A stretch of DNA of 64,000 bases from Muraenolepis orangiensis (lineage: Eukaryota > Chordata > Actinopteri > Gadiformes > Muraenolepididae), in NCBI GenBank assembly GCA_027704905.1, contig CM051019.1, forward strand, positions 21,973,417-22,037,416, given 5' to 3'. This document shows positions 45,376 through 60,240 of this stretch, one piece after another. Within the stretch, counting starts at the first letter, position 1. The number at the start of each line of letters is the position of its first letter. The notes under the pieces were generated by a model that did no database searches, was not told the DNA's origin, and was given only the letters and a program-made list of their open reading frames with translations. The translations under genes were made by a program, and so were the position numbers.

Positions 45376-45818
45376 ATGTGTATATATTTAGTAAGAGTCA
45401 CTAGATGGCAGCAGTGCTCTACGAAAAATAAATGGCACTCGAGGAAAACAAAAGACGTCCCAACCCGACTGTGCGACGTTTCACAAAGATCTACTAAGGC
45501 GAGCTCAATTAAATTACTCCTCAAATTGAATTGAAAAACGGGGTTTAATTATTATCAGCCCCATAGGTATATAGTCCAACTTTGATTAAATTCGGTTCCT
45601 AATAGAAACAACACAATATGTTTGTACTGTATTTCCATATTATCACACACGTACAGAGCCACCGGGGATGTACACTCTTTTAATTATGCTGTACTTTTCC
45701 AATTGTTTCCATTCATGACTGTAGAAGTGCATGTGTGTTTGTGTCTGATCCAATTGAGAGACAATCAGGTCTACATTGTACAGCCATGTGCATAGACATG
45801 CATATGTAAATGTGAACA

Positions 45819-46073
45819 CACGCACGCACGCACACGCACACACACACACACGCACGCACGCACACACGCACGCACGCACGCACGCACGCACGCACACACG
45901 CACACACGCACACACACACACACACTACGTGTATCCACAAGCATCACTTTAGGATACTGCTTCTGAAAATTGAAAATAATAGCTGTCAGTTGTTCTAATT
46001 AGATTCTTGATAGTATGCAGATGTGAATGCATGCTAGAGGGTGTGTGTGTGTTTGTGTGTGTGTGTGTTTGTG

Positions 46074-46153
<80 letters not shown>

Positions 46154-46190
46154 TGCTGTGTGTGTGTGTGTGTGTGCGCTGTGCGCAGTG
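45819..46190. repeat. Facing (CA)n and (GT)n arrays
   Basis: A CA/CG run (45819-45925) and a GT run (46038-46190) are separated by about 110 bp of unique DNA, so the strands can pair with each other. The same pair occurs in copy 3. Confidence 0.9.
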
Positions 46191-46259
46191 ATGGATGATA
46201 TGTACATGTTTTGAATTGTGAAAAAAACATTTTAAAAGTATTTGTTTAAAAGTATGACA

Positions 46260-46680
46260 GTGTTATGTTAATGTTATGATAGTCTCAGCACTCTTAGCAG
46301 TTCAGTAGGTCACTGCCTGTGGATAAAAACTATCCTTAAACCTGATAGTCCTTGTTGTACGGATGCTGGGGAACCGGCGACCAGACGGTAGGGGGAGAAG
46401 AGATGGTGCCCAGGGTGGTTGCAGTCCTTTATGATGGACATGGCCTTCTTTCTACATCTGGTCCTAAAGATCTCCTCAATGCATGGAAGTGGACACCCGA
46501 TGATCTTTTCCTCCGTCCTCACGACCCTCTGGATGGCTTCTTGTCCTGTCCAGTGGTGTACAGCTCAAAACAGCGCCCACATCTATCTATTCCTAATTCA
46601 CGACGACGTCCCAGAACTGTTTCTAAGTCCCTGTCAAACTCGTTAACAATCACATCAACTACTACTTGCTATAATTGAGC
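46260..46680 (-). pseudogene. LINE protein C-terminus remnant
   Basis: The minus strand encodes EEIFRTRCRKKAMSIIKDCN, HPGHHLFS and IRTRT-like residues, the C-terminal end of a non-LTR retrotransposon protein, followed by the dispersed 3' tail. It is frame-broken and lacks any reverse transcriptase core. Confidence 0.6.
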
Positions 46681-47708
46681 CACATTCTGTTTATGGTTCA
46701 ATTCCTTAAGCTTTAAGCAGGGCTATGCTTTGTTGTTATTAGGACATTATTCACCTCAGGGAGAATTGTAAATGTTTAAGTGCTCGCTTGGAAGCATATG
46801 CATTTTGTCTCTCTTTTCTCTATTTCTACACAGTCCAATATATCTTGTGAAGATCAACCATTTCCCTCCTGGATCAATTAGCCCTCCATCCTGCCCGTCC
46901 ACTTCGCTCTGCTTCTTCAGACCGTCTGCTCGCCCCCTCCCTTAGGGGCCCCTGAGGGCCGATCTACGCGGTCACGGCTCTTCTCCGTCCTGTGGCCCCA
47001 AAGTGGTGGAATGAACTTCCCACGGATGTCAGGACTGCAGAGTCTCTGCCCATCTTCCACCGCAGGCTGAAAACTCACCTCTTCAGGAAACACATCCTGG
47101 ATCCTCCCAGCATACTAGCGTCTTACTAAGTAGATGCACTGCTTGTGATTTAGTTAGATATTGTTCTATTGTTTGCCAACTTATTGTACTTTTAGCTGAG
47201 CACTGGTTCAGTTCAGTTCTGGAGTCATATTCACTACTCATTACAGTTACTACACTGAACTGCACTGTATTCACAATGCTGCGGCACTACTTGCAGTTTT
47301 TGCTTTTTAAATGCTTTTTGCACAATTCAACACATAACAACACATAACATCCATCAATCACTTTATTGTTATTGTTATGTTCATTTTTCATTTGAATGTG
47401 TATAGTATTGTTATAGTATTGTGTTCTAGAATTTCACACTGCGGGGGGGGAATGGGGAGTAAGCATTCCATTGTACTGGTTGCAAATGGCAAATAACAAT
47501 TCTTGAATCCTGATTCCTGAATCCTGAATCTTGAATCTTGGAGACTTGTGAGGAATGAAATGCACTTTTGACTTCTGGTGACAAAGTTTTTTTTTAAAAG
47601 TTTTTCTCTGACCTACCTTTGTTGAACTCACTATTTAAAGTCGCTTTGGACAAAAGCGTCTGCTAATTGACTTATGTATTGTAATGAAATGTAATTAAGA
47701 GTTTGTAT

Positions 47709-50218
<2,510 letters not shown>

Positions 50219-50223
50219 CTTGT

Positions 50224-50541
50224 TGCAGAGTGTACCACTGACCGCACTCGGCCCCAGGATTGGTGGACGAGTGAAGCCAGAAAGGGACGTACCCGGAACT
50301 CGGCGATGGTAGTTGTTTAGACCACGCCTCGTCTATAGCTGGGTTAGCCACTCATCGTTTGGACTCGTTTGGGCTAATATTCACATGTTGTCAATATTGT
50401 TAACGTTATCGTGTTACTGTACTATATTGTATTATATTGTGTTATATTGTATGTTGTATGTTGTACTGCTTTTATGTTCGCAGAATTGTTTCTTCATCTT
50501 TGTCAAACAAATGATTGTTCATCGAGGAGGTTATATCTTCA
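50224..50541 (+). repeat. 5' LTR
   Basis: 318 bp, TGCAGAG...CTTCA. It carries the TATATTGTATTATATTGTGT promoter-like AT stretch near 50425. Confidence 0.93.
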
Positions 50542-50561
50542 TGAAGAAACTTCTAAAGTCA

Positions 50562-51254
50562 AGCGGGACCCAACTTGGTTGTCGTGCGGTGCTCTGTGCC
50601 TGGCTGCGAGTTTACCACGGCGGAGATATCCGAACAGTTGCCTATCGCTCTCCTAGTGAACCACGGGCTCGCTCACCAGGCCACGCCACATGCCCCTGTC
50701 GGGCCTGCGCCGCCCCCCGTGGACCCAAGCTGGAGCGACCGCGAGTCGTCATCGGCGTTTCGACGGAAGGTTGGAATGTCTTCGCTCGTCGATGGGAGGT
50801 TTTTCGCTCTGAGTCGGGGATTGACGGCGCTTCTACACCGTCCCAACTCTTCCAGTGTGCGGGAACTGAGCTCGGTGACTGCCTCCTGAAAGCCAACCCC
50901 AATGCTGCCTCCGCCTCCTTGCAACAACTGCTCGCTGCGATGCATGCCCTCGCTGTGATTCCAGTCGCTACAGGTGTCCTATGCACCGAGCTCCTCCAGC
51001 TGCATCAGGAGCGGGATGAGCCTTTCCGGGCGTTTACAACGAGGGTGCGCGGTAAACACTTATTTGCCGTTAGCCTTGACCTGTCAGCCGCCAACCGCTC
51101 CCCTATCGCAATCGATGAAGCGTTCTTCGCCCTGCTCAGAGCCAACACATGTGACGGTGAAATAGCATCGTGTCGCTCCATGGTGTACGTAAGCAGCTCA
51201 GTCCAAGCAATGTACCTATCGTACGAGTCTATGCTGAACCTCGAGATCTTATAG
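50562..51254 (+). pseudogene. gag-like remnant of the LTR element
   Basis: An open frame entering from the LTR reads a structural-protein-like stretch (for example GWNVFARRWEVFRSESG and LLQLHQERDEPFRAFTTRVR) until the stop at 51252. The following 51255-51440 is out of frame, and a zinc-knuckle region cannot be read cleanly. The frame position between LTR and pol and the capsid-like ERDEPFRAF segment support gag; the identification is moderate. Confidence 0.55.
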
Positions 51255-51439
51255 CATCGACTTCCCTTCATTCGCCTTTCATTCGAGCCACTGGCGCGAT
51301 GTCGCCCACCAATGCCACGCGGGCAGTCAACAGTGGCTGCAGCGCACCCCCCGTGCTCATGCCCCCAGCGAGTGGCCGCACCTCCCCTCCGAGCTGCCGC
51401 TCCCTTGCATACCAGAGAACAACGCGCAGATGAAAGTGT

Positions 51440-53890
51440 GGTTACTTGACAGGCACGCCTCCTCCACGTTCAACACGTGGCCCTACCCTGTATGGAGGGG
51501 CCACCAGTCGACCCACCTGTCGAATACACATCGACCCGGCTTCCCCGCCAAAGGCCTGCCACACCCCAGCGAATGTACCCCTGAATTGGCAACGACGCAC
51601 GCATGAAGACCACCTACATGACGAAGCTCTCGGCGTCATCGAACGCGTACCCTATGGCGAACCCGTGACCTGGGGCCATCGCATGGTGATCACACGGAAG
51701 CATGACGGCTCTCCTCGTCGAACAGTTGACCTCTCGCCACTGAACTAATACTGTCAACGGGAGACATTTGCTATGGAGTCGCCCATCCACCTCGCACGCC
51801 ACGTCCCGATGGATACGTGGAAGACCGTCACGGATGCCTGGAATGGCTACCACAGCGTCCCCCTGCGCCAATTGGACTACATTCCTCACGCTGTTCGGCC
51901 GCTGGCTCTACATCAGGGCACCCCAAGGATTCTTCTCCTCGGGCGACAGTTACAATCGTCGCTTTGACACCGTCCTATTGGACTTTGAGCGCAAGGAGCG
52001 CTGCGTCGATGACACCACTACGACTCGGACTTTGAGCAACACTGGTGGAGGACCATCGACCTTCTCACCTGTGTTGGCGAGGCTGGTTCAACCCGGCAAG
52101 TTCCAGTTTGCAGAGAAGAGTGTGGCCTTTGCCGGGTTCTGGATCTCAGAGTCCACTATCGAACCCCTCCCAAAATACCTCCATGCAATCAGAAACGTCC
52201 CCTCCCCGTCTCAACGACCGACATTAAAAGCTGTTCGGCCTGGTCGACCAGGTGGCGAACTACGTGCAACTACGCGATACGATGGCGCCATTCAAGCCTT
52301 TCCTGAGGCTTTCCAGGCGTCTAAAGAGGCTATTGTCGAAGCTATTCGCCAGGGTGTGGAGATATTCGACCTGCAGAGGCGCACCTGTCTCCGCCCCGAC
52401 TGGTACCAACGTGGCATCGGCTACTTTCTATTCCAGCAGCACTGCACCTGCCCATCTGGTCTCCCCGACTGCTGCCCCGGGGGATGGTGGATAACACTGG
52501 CTGGCTCGCGGTCCTTGTCCTCCGCTGAACAACGCTATGCGGCCATTGAAGGAGAGGCACTTGCCGTAGCATGGGGACTGGAGCAGACCCGGTACTTCAC
52601 ACAAGGTTGTGACAATCTCCTCGTCGTCACCGACCATAAGCCCCTGACGAAGATATTCGGCGTCCGGACACTGGACGAGATTACCAACTCACGACTGTTT
52701 CGACTCAAGCAACGCACTCTCCCATGGCGCTTTGACATCGAACACTTGCCTGGGAAGAGCAACCTTGAAGCTGACGCGACATCGCGCCACCCGTCGCCCT
52801 CAGACTCAGCAAGCCGCCCCTCACTGGAGATGCTGAGTATCCCTGACCTCCTCGAGTCTGCACTGATGCCGTCTATCCGCCATGATGCCCAGGAAGATGG
52901 CACCGTCTCATGGTCCCTCATTGCACAGGAAGCGGCCATGGACACCGCACTGAGCCTCCTCCTGGGCCATGGACATTGCACTGAACCTCCTCCTGGGCCA
53001 TGGACACTGCACTGAGCCTCCTGGGGCTTACCGGGGGAGGGGCACAGAGCCTTGACTGCAGCGACCCCGCCCTCGCACTGTTCTGGCCGGTCCGCGAGTC
53101 GATCTACACACATGAGGGGGTCCTCCTGTACCAGAATCGCGTCCTGATCCCCTCTTTGCTCCTTCACTGGATTCTACAGCACCTCCACGCGGCTCACCAA
53201 GGCATTTTGTCGATGGAAAAACGCGCCTGTGCGATCGTCTACTGGCCAGGGCTGTCGAGGGACATTTGCGCCACCAGAGAACAATGTGTAGATTGCAATA
53301 GGAACGCTCCTTCACAGGCTGCCACGCCCCCTCTTCCTTCGTCGCCCCCATCTACCCCATTTGAGGCCGTCGCCGACTTCTTCGACTACGGTGGACGGCA
53401 CTACCTTGTGGTAGGAGACCGCCTCTCAGGCTGGGTTGAGGTGTTCGGATCATCGACGGGTACTGGCCTTGCGGGGCCTGCCGGCCTGGTTCGCCACCTT
53501 CGCACATTCTTTGCGACGTTTGGTGTCCCAGAAGAGCCGTCCAGCGACTGTGGCCTGGAGTTTATCGCCGGTGCCACACAGGGCTTCCTCTGGCTTTGGG
53601 GCGTCACACCGGATCTCCTCCCTTCCCTCCTCCTCCACTTCCCTCAATTGAATGGCAGAGCAGAGGTGGCGGTGAAGACTGCCAAACGGCTGTTAATGTC
53701 CAACACCGGCCCGACGGGGAACCTTGACCATGACCGCTTTCTGCGTGCGATGCTGCAGTTACGCAACACCCCCGACGCCGACTGCAACATCTCGCCTGCC
53801 CAGATAATCTTTGGCCGCCCCCTGCGAGATACTCTTTCTTTTGTCAATCGGCTTGAGATATACTCAAACTCGAACATCAGGCCACTCTAG
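51440..53890 (+). pseudogene. pol remnant: reverse transcriptase, RNase H, integrase
   Basis: A Ty3/gypsy-order polyprotein broken by stops and frameshifts. 51446-51748 ends in VITRKHDGSPRRTVDLSPLN (reverse transcriptase block). 51773-51967 has TVTDAWNGYHSVPL. 51768-53015 carries APQGFFSSGDSYNRRFD, a CVDD site and the RNase H/connection region (SSAEQRYAAIEGEALAVAWG, NLLVVTDHKPLTKIF, HLPGKSNLEADATSRHP). 53000-53890 encodes integrase: an HAAHQG...CVDCNRNAPSQ zinc site, DFFDYGGRHYLVVGDRLSGW, SDCGLEFIAGA and LNGRAEVAVKTAKR, with the DDE-type residues recognisable. A short duplication of GGCCATGGACA-type repeats (52935-53010) spans the RNase H/integrase junction. It is not functional. Confidence 0.9.
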
Positions 53891-53899
53891 CATCAGGCC

Positions 53900-54440
53900 T
53901 GGGCTGCCAAGAACGAAGCCCTTCCGTCACGGATGACCCACACTACTGAGTCACTGAAGGCGCCGGCTGCCAGACACTACGCAACCGCCGCTCCCTCCGG
54001 GCGTATACGCCGACAGCACCTTCCATCACGCGGCAGCCGACAGCTCTTCCTCCAGCACCCCCATCTCTCCCAGCGTCGGCGCCCCCGCAGCGTTCCGGAA
54101 AGATGCCGCTCCCTAGCGACGTGCCTGCGGATGGCTTCCCACCATCGAGTGCGGAGGCGCCTGGTGAGGGGGGTCCCAGCCCAGCTGGTGACTCCCTCTT
54201 GCACGATGGACCCCTGAGTGTCCCACATGCCAGTTAGGGGCCGGGCCCAGCCGCGCCCTCGCCACAGGAGCAAGTCCCGCAGTCGCAGGCACCTATATGC
54301 TGCGCAACCGGCAACCAGGCGAACCACCCAGGGTGGTTGCGGTTGCGGGATCCTCCAGTCCAGCAGAGAGCAGCGTACTCCTGTCTGTCACTCACTAGCC
54401 CCGCCCCAAACCCCAGCCACGCCCCCTCTGGGTTAGGTGC
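53900..54440 (+). pseudogene. Decayed 3' part of the LTR element interior
   Basis: GC-rich sequence continuing from integrase (Pro/Arg-rich in several frames) is consistent with a degraded pol C-terminus before the nested LINE. No family motif can be read. Confidence 0.4.
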
Positions 54441-57400
54441 GGGTGTGTGTGTGCTCTACACACACAGCCTCTAAACATTTTATTTAATTTTATTATGTTT
54501 TTATTTTTATTTTTATTTATTTATTTATTTATTTTAAAATTTAATTTTTTTTTTTTTGTGGTAGTGGTGGTAGTGGAATATGGATGGGGATGTGTACAGA
54601 TGTAGGGGCATTGCAGCCACTTTGAGCTGTTGTCTGGACACTTTAATACATTTTTAAAGTATTGTTTTGTTTGGTAGTAGTGGTAGTAGTAGTAGTACAT
54701 TCCATGGTTCCTGGTCTGCTCTGCTGCTGCTGTAGCTGAGGACTGCTTCCACCTGCTCTGCTCTGCTGTGTTGCTGTAGCTGAGGACTGCTTCCACCGCC
54801 TCTGCTGTGCTAGCTGAGGCCTGGTTCCACCTGCCCTGCTGCTAGCTACCTGCTAGCTACCTGCTAGCTACCTGCTAGCTAACCAACCAGTTAGCTTGCT
54901 GGACTACAGACTGCTAAGCTCCGGATAACCACGAACAATCGATATTATATACTGATACCAAGGACTGTTGACCTCTGGGTGAGTGCTGCTTCCTACCTTC
55001 ACTGGACTAACAATGGCTAATCCCAAACTGTACTGCTTTTTCCTTGCGTTATTCGTCGCCTCCCTACCTCCTCCTGCGCATAACAAATGTGAACCGACGC
55101 ACTTAATATCAGCAGTGCTGCCCACCTGCGTAACTAACTGTATCCATACAGTAGGCAGAGACTATGACTCATTGCTGATATTCAGGTCTCTTGGGCTAAC
55201 GCCAAACATAAACTCTGACACCATGCCACTACTATCATGTGTGATTATGAGGTCTCTACACAAGATGATTACGCTACATTCCACTGTCAATGTGCGCACA
55301 AAACAAACTAGGCATTGTGACTCACTGCTAGCTCTTGGCCGTGCTCTGATTGTATTACTACTGATGATATCGGGCAATGTGCATGTTCATCCTGGACCTT
55401 CTATTGTATGTAGCCCTAGTTCTGACCTATGCCCTGATGTCAATCTTTGTCACAATGATCTGAGTTTCCCTGACTTCTGCTCTCGTAAAGCTTTAGGTTT
55501 TCTACATGTAAATGCTAGAAGCTTACTGCCAAAAATTGACCAGATAAAAGTACTCGTTCACAGCTCAAATCCGGAGGTACTTGTCATCACTGAGTCTTGG
55601 CTGAAGAAGAATATCCCAGACTCTGACATCGGCATCGCTGGTTATAATGTGTTTAGGCAGGATAGATCATCTAAAGCGGGTGGAGTAGTTATATTCACAA
55701 AGCAACACCTCCAGTGTTCTATCGCCACTAGTAAATCTGTCCCCAAACAATTTGACCTACTTATCGTAAACATTAAACTGGCAAATAGCTCTACACTGAC
55801 AGTCGCTGGCTGCTATGGCCCACCCTCTGCCCCAGCATGTACCCTACCTGCTCTCAGCACCCTCCTGGCACCCCACACTCATTCTGAGTTTGTGCTTCTG
55901 GGGGATCTAAACTGGGACATGCTCAACCCTCCTGCGCAGGTCCAAAAACAATGGGACTCTCTTAATCTCTCGCAGATTATCCTTACTCCTACACGGTATG
56001 ACACCAAAAATCCAGAAAAAGCCACCCTCCTTGATGTCATCCTCACAAATAACCCTGACAGGTACAAAACTGGCGTCTTCTGTAGCGATCTCAGTGACCA
56101 CTGTCTTATTGGCTGCATTCGTAATGGCGGCACAATTAAACAGCCAGTTCTTACCACTCACAGGCGAATACTGAAACATTTCGACGAACAAGCCTTCCTC
56201 TACGACCTGGCTGCTATCAGGTGGGACAGAATTAGTTTGATCCCTGACATCGATGCTGCATGGTCCTTCTTTTATGACTCCTTTGGTATGGTAATCAATA
56301 AACACGCTCCCATAAAAAAAATGAGGTTAAAAAACCGATGCAGTCCTTGGTTCAACCGAGATTTAGCTGAACTGCTTCACCTCAAGAACTCCACCTGGCG
56401 CAGGGCTCGTCACTCAAAATCCCACGATGATTGGCTATCATTCAGGAAAATTAGAAATAAGTCTATACAGGCTATCCGCAAAGCCAAGGTTGATTACTTC
56501 CATAATCAATTCAACCTCTGTGGATCCAATCCAAGGACATTCTGGAAAACAGTGAAAGAGATGGAGAATAAACCCCCATCCTCTCATCTCCCTAACTCCC
56601 TCGTTATTGAGGACACAGTAGTCACCGGTAATGAGCGCATAGCAGAGCTCTTTAACCAGCACTTTGTTAAATGTGGGAACCTATTTGACTCTTTAGCGCC
56701 TCCTAAGCCCCCCACCAACACTCCGCCACCCAGCCCCTCTAGCGTAGCCTCATGTCACAGCTTCTGCCTGCAGGAAATTAGTGAGAACGATGTGCTGGAG
56801 GTCCTTATTAAACTTGACCCCAACAAACCTGCAAGTCTTGATGGGCTAGACCCCTTCTTTTTTAAAGTTGCAGCCCCAATTATTGCAGAAGCTATCTCCC
56901 ACCTTTGTAATCTGTCCATACAGACAGCAGTGCTACCTTCTGCCTGGAAGGCAGCCTCAGTGCAACCTTTGTTTAAAGGGGGAAACCATGCTGACCCCAA
57001 CTGCTATCGTCCAATATCCATTCTACCCTGTATCGCGAAAGTGTTAGAAAAGTTAGTTTGCAAACAGCTAACATGGTTTCTGAAGACTTACAACATACTA
57101 TCTGACATGCAGTCTGGGTTCCGTGCAGGTCATGGGTGTGAGACGGCGACTCTTAAAGTCCTAAATGATATCATCAATGCCCTTGACTCCAGACAATACT
57201 GTGCTGCCATTTTCATCGATCTTGCCAAAGCCTTCGACACTGTAGATCACCAACTGCTTCTGGGAAAGCTTAGATGCATTGGTGTCACTAACCAATCTAT
57301 AGCCTGGTTTGAAAACTACCTGTCCATGCGCACCCAGTGTGTAAAATCTGACAGTCTGATAACACAGCCCCTATCCATCTCTAAGGGAGTGCCACAAGGC

Positions 57401-58735
57401 TCTATCCTAGCACCCATCCTATTCTCAATATATATAAATGACTTGGAGAAATCAGTGGGCAACTCCTCTATCCACCTATATGCCGATGACACGATTCTGT
57501 ACACTGCTGGCCCTTCCCCAGATACTGTCCTGAAAACTCTTCAGGATAGTTTTCAGAGAATCCAGTCACATCTCTCTGCCCTTGGCCTGGTCCTGAACAC
57601 CACTAAAACCAAGATTATGTGGCTTGGCCGCAGTGGTGCCTCCCAAACTGGCACTATTGTGACCGCTGAAGGCCGAGACCTCGAAATAGTTAAATCTTAT
57701 AAATACCTTGGATTTTGGATTGACAGTAATCTGTCATTCTCAGAACATCTCTCCAAAATTCAGACCAAGGTTAAAGCTAGACTCAGCTTTCTATATAGGA
57801 ATCGCTCCTCATTCACTTCATCTGCTAAACTCTCTCTGGTCCAGATGACTGTCCTCCTCTGTTGGACTACGGTGATAGCATCTACCGCTCGGCGTGTAAA
57901 GGAGCTCTCCATCATTTAGACGTTCTGTATCACTCCGCCATCCGCTTGGCCACCAATGCCCCCTACAGGACCCATCACTGTGATCTGTACTCTCTGGCTA
58001 ACTGGCCCTCTCTTCAGACCAGGCCAACATCCACTGGCTGATGTTTGTTTATAAAACACTCCTAGGCCCCGCCCCCTTCTACCTCACACAATTACTGCAA
58101 CTCCGCCCCCCCCCGACGCACAACACCCGGTCAGCTACAAACATCCTGCTAAAGATCCCCAAAGCCCATACATCCTTTGGCCGCTCCGCCTTTCAGTTTG
58201 CAGCAGCTGATAGCTGGAATATTATACAAAAAACCTTGAAAATGAAGACCTTTATCTCCCCCCGCACCTTCAAGGACACTATTACAAACACCCTGGTACA
58301 CACATGCAGCTGCTTTGCCTGATGCTCACTACCAATGTCTTGACCTCTCCTATAGTATGCATTGCCATGAAGGAATGAATGGATGAATGAATGAATGAAT
58401 GAATGAATGAATGAATGAATGAATGAATGAATGATTGAATGGATGAATGTTCTATATTATTTTAATGACTGATTGAACCATAGCAGTATTGTTTTAGAGA
58501 TGTTATATGTTTAACTGCTATGCCTGTCATCTCTGCTCTGTGTCATTGTGTTGTCTCCTGGGTTCTGTAGTGCCCGGAGTCTGTCTTTTTATTTTCTTCC
58601 TCCCAACCCCCATCCCCTCAGGAAGCCTTTTGCCTCCTGTCAGGTCATCATTGAAAATAAGAATTTGTTCTTAATTGATTTTCCTGGCTAAATAAAGGTT
58701 CTACTACTTCTACTACTACTACTACTATACCACAA
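54440..58735 (+). mobile_element. L2-type LINE nested in the LTR retrotransposon
   Basis: The element includes a 5' region (about 54540-54980), a 978-codon frame (54983-57919), a frameshifted C-terminal part (to 58322) and a 3' tail. The tail has (GAAT)n at 58378-58440 and ends AAGAATTTGTTCTTAATTGA...CTAAATAAAGG at about 58700, a tail type shared by fish LINEs and SINEs. A (TAC)n run follows. LTR-element sequence resumes at about 58735. The exact 5' end and any target duplication could not be identified. Confidence 0.85.
54983..57919 (+). pseudogene. LINE endonuclease-reverse transcriptase, near full length
   Basis: 978 codons. Residues about 1-170 form an N-terminal extension with a hydrophobic LYCFFLALFVASLP segment, then ALIVLLLMISGNVHVHPGP (121-139), which resembles a diverged 2A-like motif. 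The apurinic-type endonuclease follows (FLHVNARSLLPK, VLVITESWLKK, LLGDLNWDML, SDHCLIGC). The reverse transcriptase has NCYRPISILPCIAKVLEKL, SGFRAGHGCETATLKV, IFIDLAKAFDTVDH, SKGVPQGSILAPILFSIYIN and the catalytic LYADDTILY (DNA about 57476-57502). The frame is lost at about 57855-57870. The continuation is readable in another frame to about 58020, with a second shift into 58041-58322 (PTHNTRSATNIL, FGRSAFQFAAADSWN). Otherwise intact over 2.9 kb, so recently active. Confidence 0.9.
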
Positions 58736-58855
58736 TCCCCGGGTCCGGGCTGCACATGCCGGGCACCGAAACGTTACGAACCCGAGACCGGTCATTGGAT
58801 GTAGATTTTAGTCCGTCCATCTACGTCGGCCCGTAGATCCCCGGACTGGGGGGGA

Positions 58856-59160
58856 TGCAGAGTGTACCACTGACCGCACTCGGCCCCAGGATTGGTGGAC
58901 GAGTAAAGCCAGAAAGGGAAGTACCCGGAACTCAGTGATGGTAGTTATTTTTACCATGCCTCGTCTATAGCTGGGTTAGCTACTCATCGTTTGGACTCGT
59001 TCATGTAAGGGCTAATATTCACATGTTGCCAATATTGTTAATGTTATCGTGTTACTGTATTATATTGTGTTATATTGTATGTTGCTGCTTTTATGTTTGC
59101 AGAATGGTTTCTTCATCTTTGTCAAATAAATGATTGTTCATCGAGGAGGTTATATCTTCA
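58856..59160 (+). repeat. 3' LTR
   Basis: 305 bp, TGCAGAG...CTTCA, with an intact AATAAA near 59127. The polypurine tract lies immediately upstream. Confidence 0.93.
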
Positions 59161-59165
59161 CTTGT

Positions 59166-59861
59166 GAGTTAGTTAGATATTGTTCTATTGTTTGCCAACT
59201 TATTGTACTTTTACCTGAGCACTGGCTCAGTTATTGGAGACTTGTTAGGAACAAAATTAACTTTTGACTTCTGGTGACGAGTTGTTCTCTTACTTTCCTT
59301 TGTTGAAACACACTATTGAAAGTCGCTTTGGACAAAAGTGTCTGCTAAATGACTAATGCAATTAAGAGGTCTTCTCTTTTCTGCTGTACTACTGGCACTT
59401 TAAACGCTTTTAAATCTTTTTGCACAATTCAACCCATACATATCATCCGTCAGTCACTTAATTGTTCTTTTTATGTTAGTTCATACTGTGGGAGGGAATG
59501 GGGAGTAAACATTCAATTGTAGTTGTTGCAAATGGCAAATACAATTCTTGTATCTTGTATCTTTGTAATGTGTATATATTTAGTAAGAGCCACTAGATGG
59601 CAGCAGTGCTCTACGAAAAAAAACTGGCACTCGAGGAAAACAAAAGACGTTTCATGATTTAAAAACAAAAATCGACTAGATTTACGAGCTTAATTTAATT
59701 AGTCCTAAAGCTGACTTGAAATACGGGGTTTTATTATTATCAGCCCCATAGGTAAATAGTCCATCTTTGATTGAATTCAGTTCCTAATAGAAACATCACA
59801 TAATGTGTACTGTATTTCAATATTATCTTATTATAATATCACGTACTGGGCCACCGGGGAT

Positions 59862-59870
<9 letters not shown>
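59166..59870. repeat. Segmental duplication, copy 3 right part and start of copy 4
   Basis: 59166-59560 continues copy 3 after the LTR insertion (GAGTTAGTTAGATATTGTTC, GTGACGAGTTGTTCTCTTAC, LINE-tail arm). From about 59565 the AGTAAGAGCCACTAGATGGC block begins a further, truncated unit that ends in the CA tract at 59868. Confidence 0.75.
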
Positions 59871-60178
<308 letters not shown>

Positions 60179-60240
60179 TGTGTGTTTGTTGTCTCCAAAC
60201 CAATAGCAGAATCAAGACTAAACACATGACTAAATAATAA

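Larger units (their letters stand above)
45379..47700. repeat. Tandem segmental duplication, copy 2
   Basis: It starts TGTGTATATATTTAGTAAGA and contains an AGATGGCAGCAGTGCTCTAC block, a (CA/CG)n tract (45819-45925), a (GT)n tract (46038-46188), a LINE C-terminus remnant on the minus strand (46260-46680), a second LINE C-terminus (46865-47105), and the shared tail blocks to 47700. By eye it aligns with 47709 onward over its whole length, with few changes outside the microsatellites. Confidence 0.8.
50219..59165 (+). mobile_element. Ty3/gypsy-type LTR retrotransposon with both LTRs and CTTGT target duplication
   Basis: The 5' LTR is 50224-50541 (318 bp) and the 3' LTR 58856-59160 (305 bp). Both start TGCAGAGTGTACC and end ATATCTTCA. 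CTTGT flanks the element at 50219-50223 and 59161-59165. A purine-rich tract (GGACTGGGGGGGA) precedes the 3' LTR. By eye the LTRs differ at about 15 positions plus a few indels, roughly 5%. The 3' LTR has GTCAAATAAATG where the 5' LTR has AACAAA, so the 5' copy lost a poly(A) motif. The interior holds gag- and pol-like remnants (50562-53890), a decayed 3' part to about 54440 and a nested LINE. No envelope frame is seen. It is inactive. Confidence 0.93.

Noticed and set aside
53900..58855. Envelope gene of an endogenous retrovirus
   Set aside because: The interval after integrase is occupied by a decayed region and a LINE. No signal peptide, furin-like site or fusion-peptide pattern of an env was seen; the element is a Ty3/gypsy-type retrotransposon.
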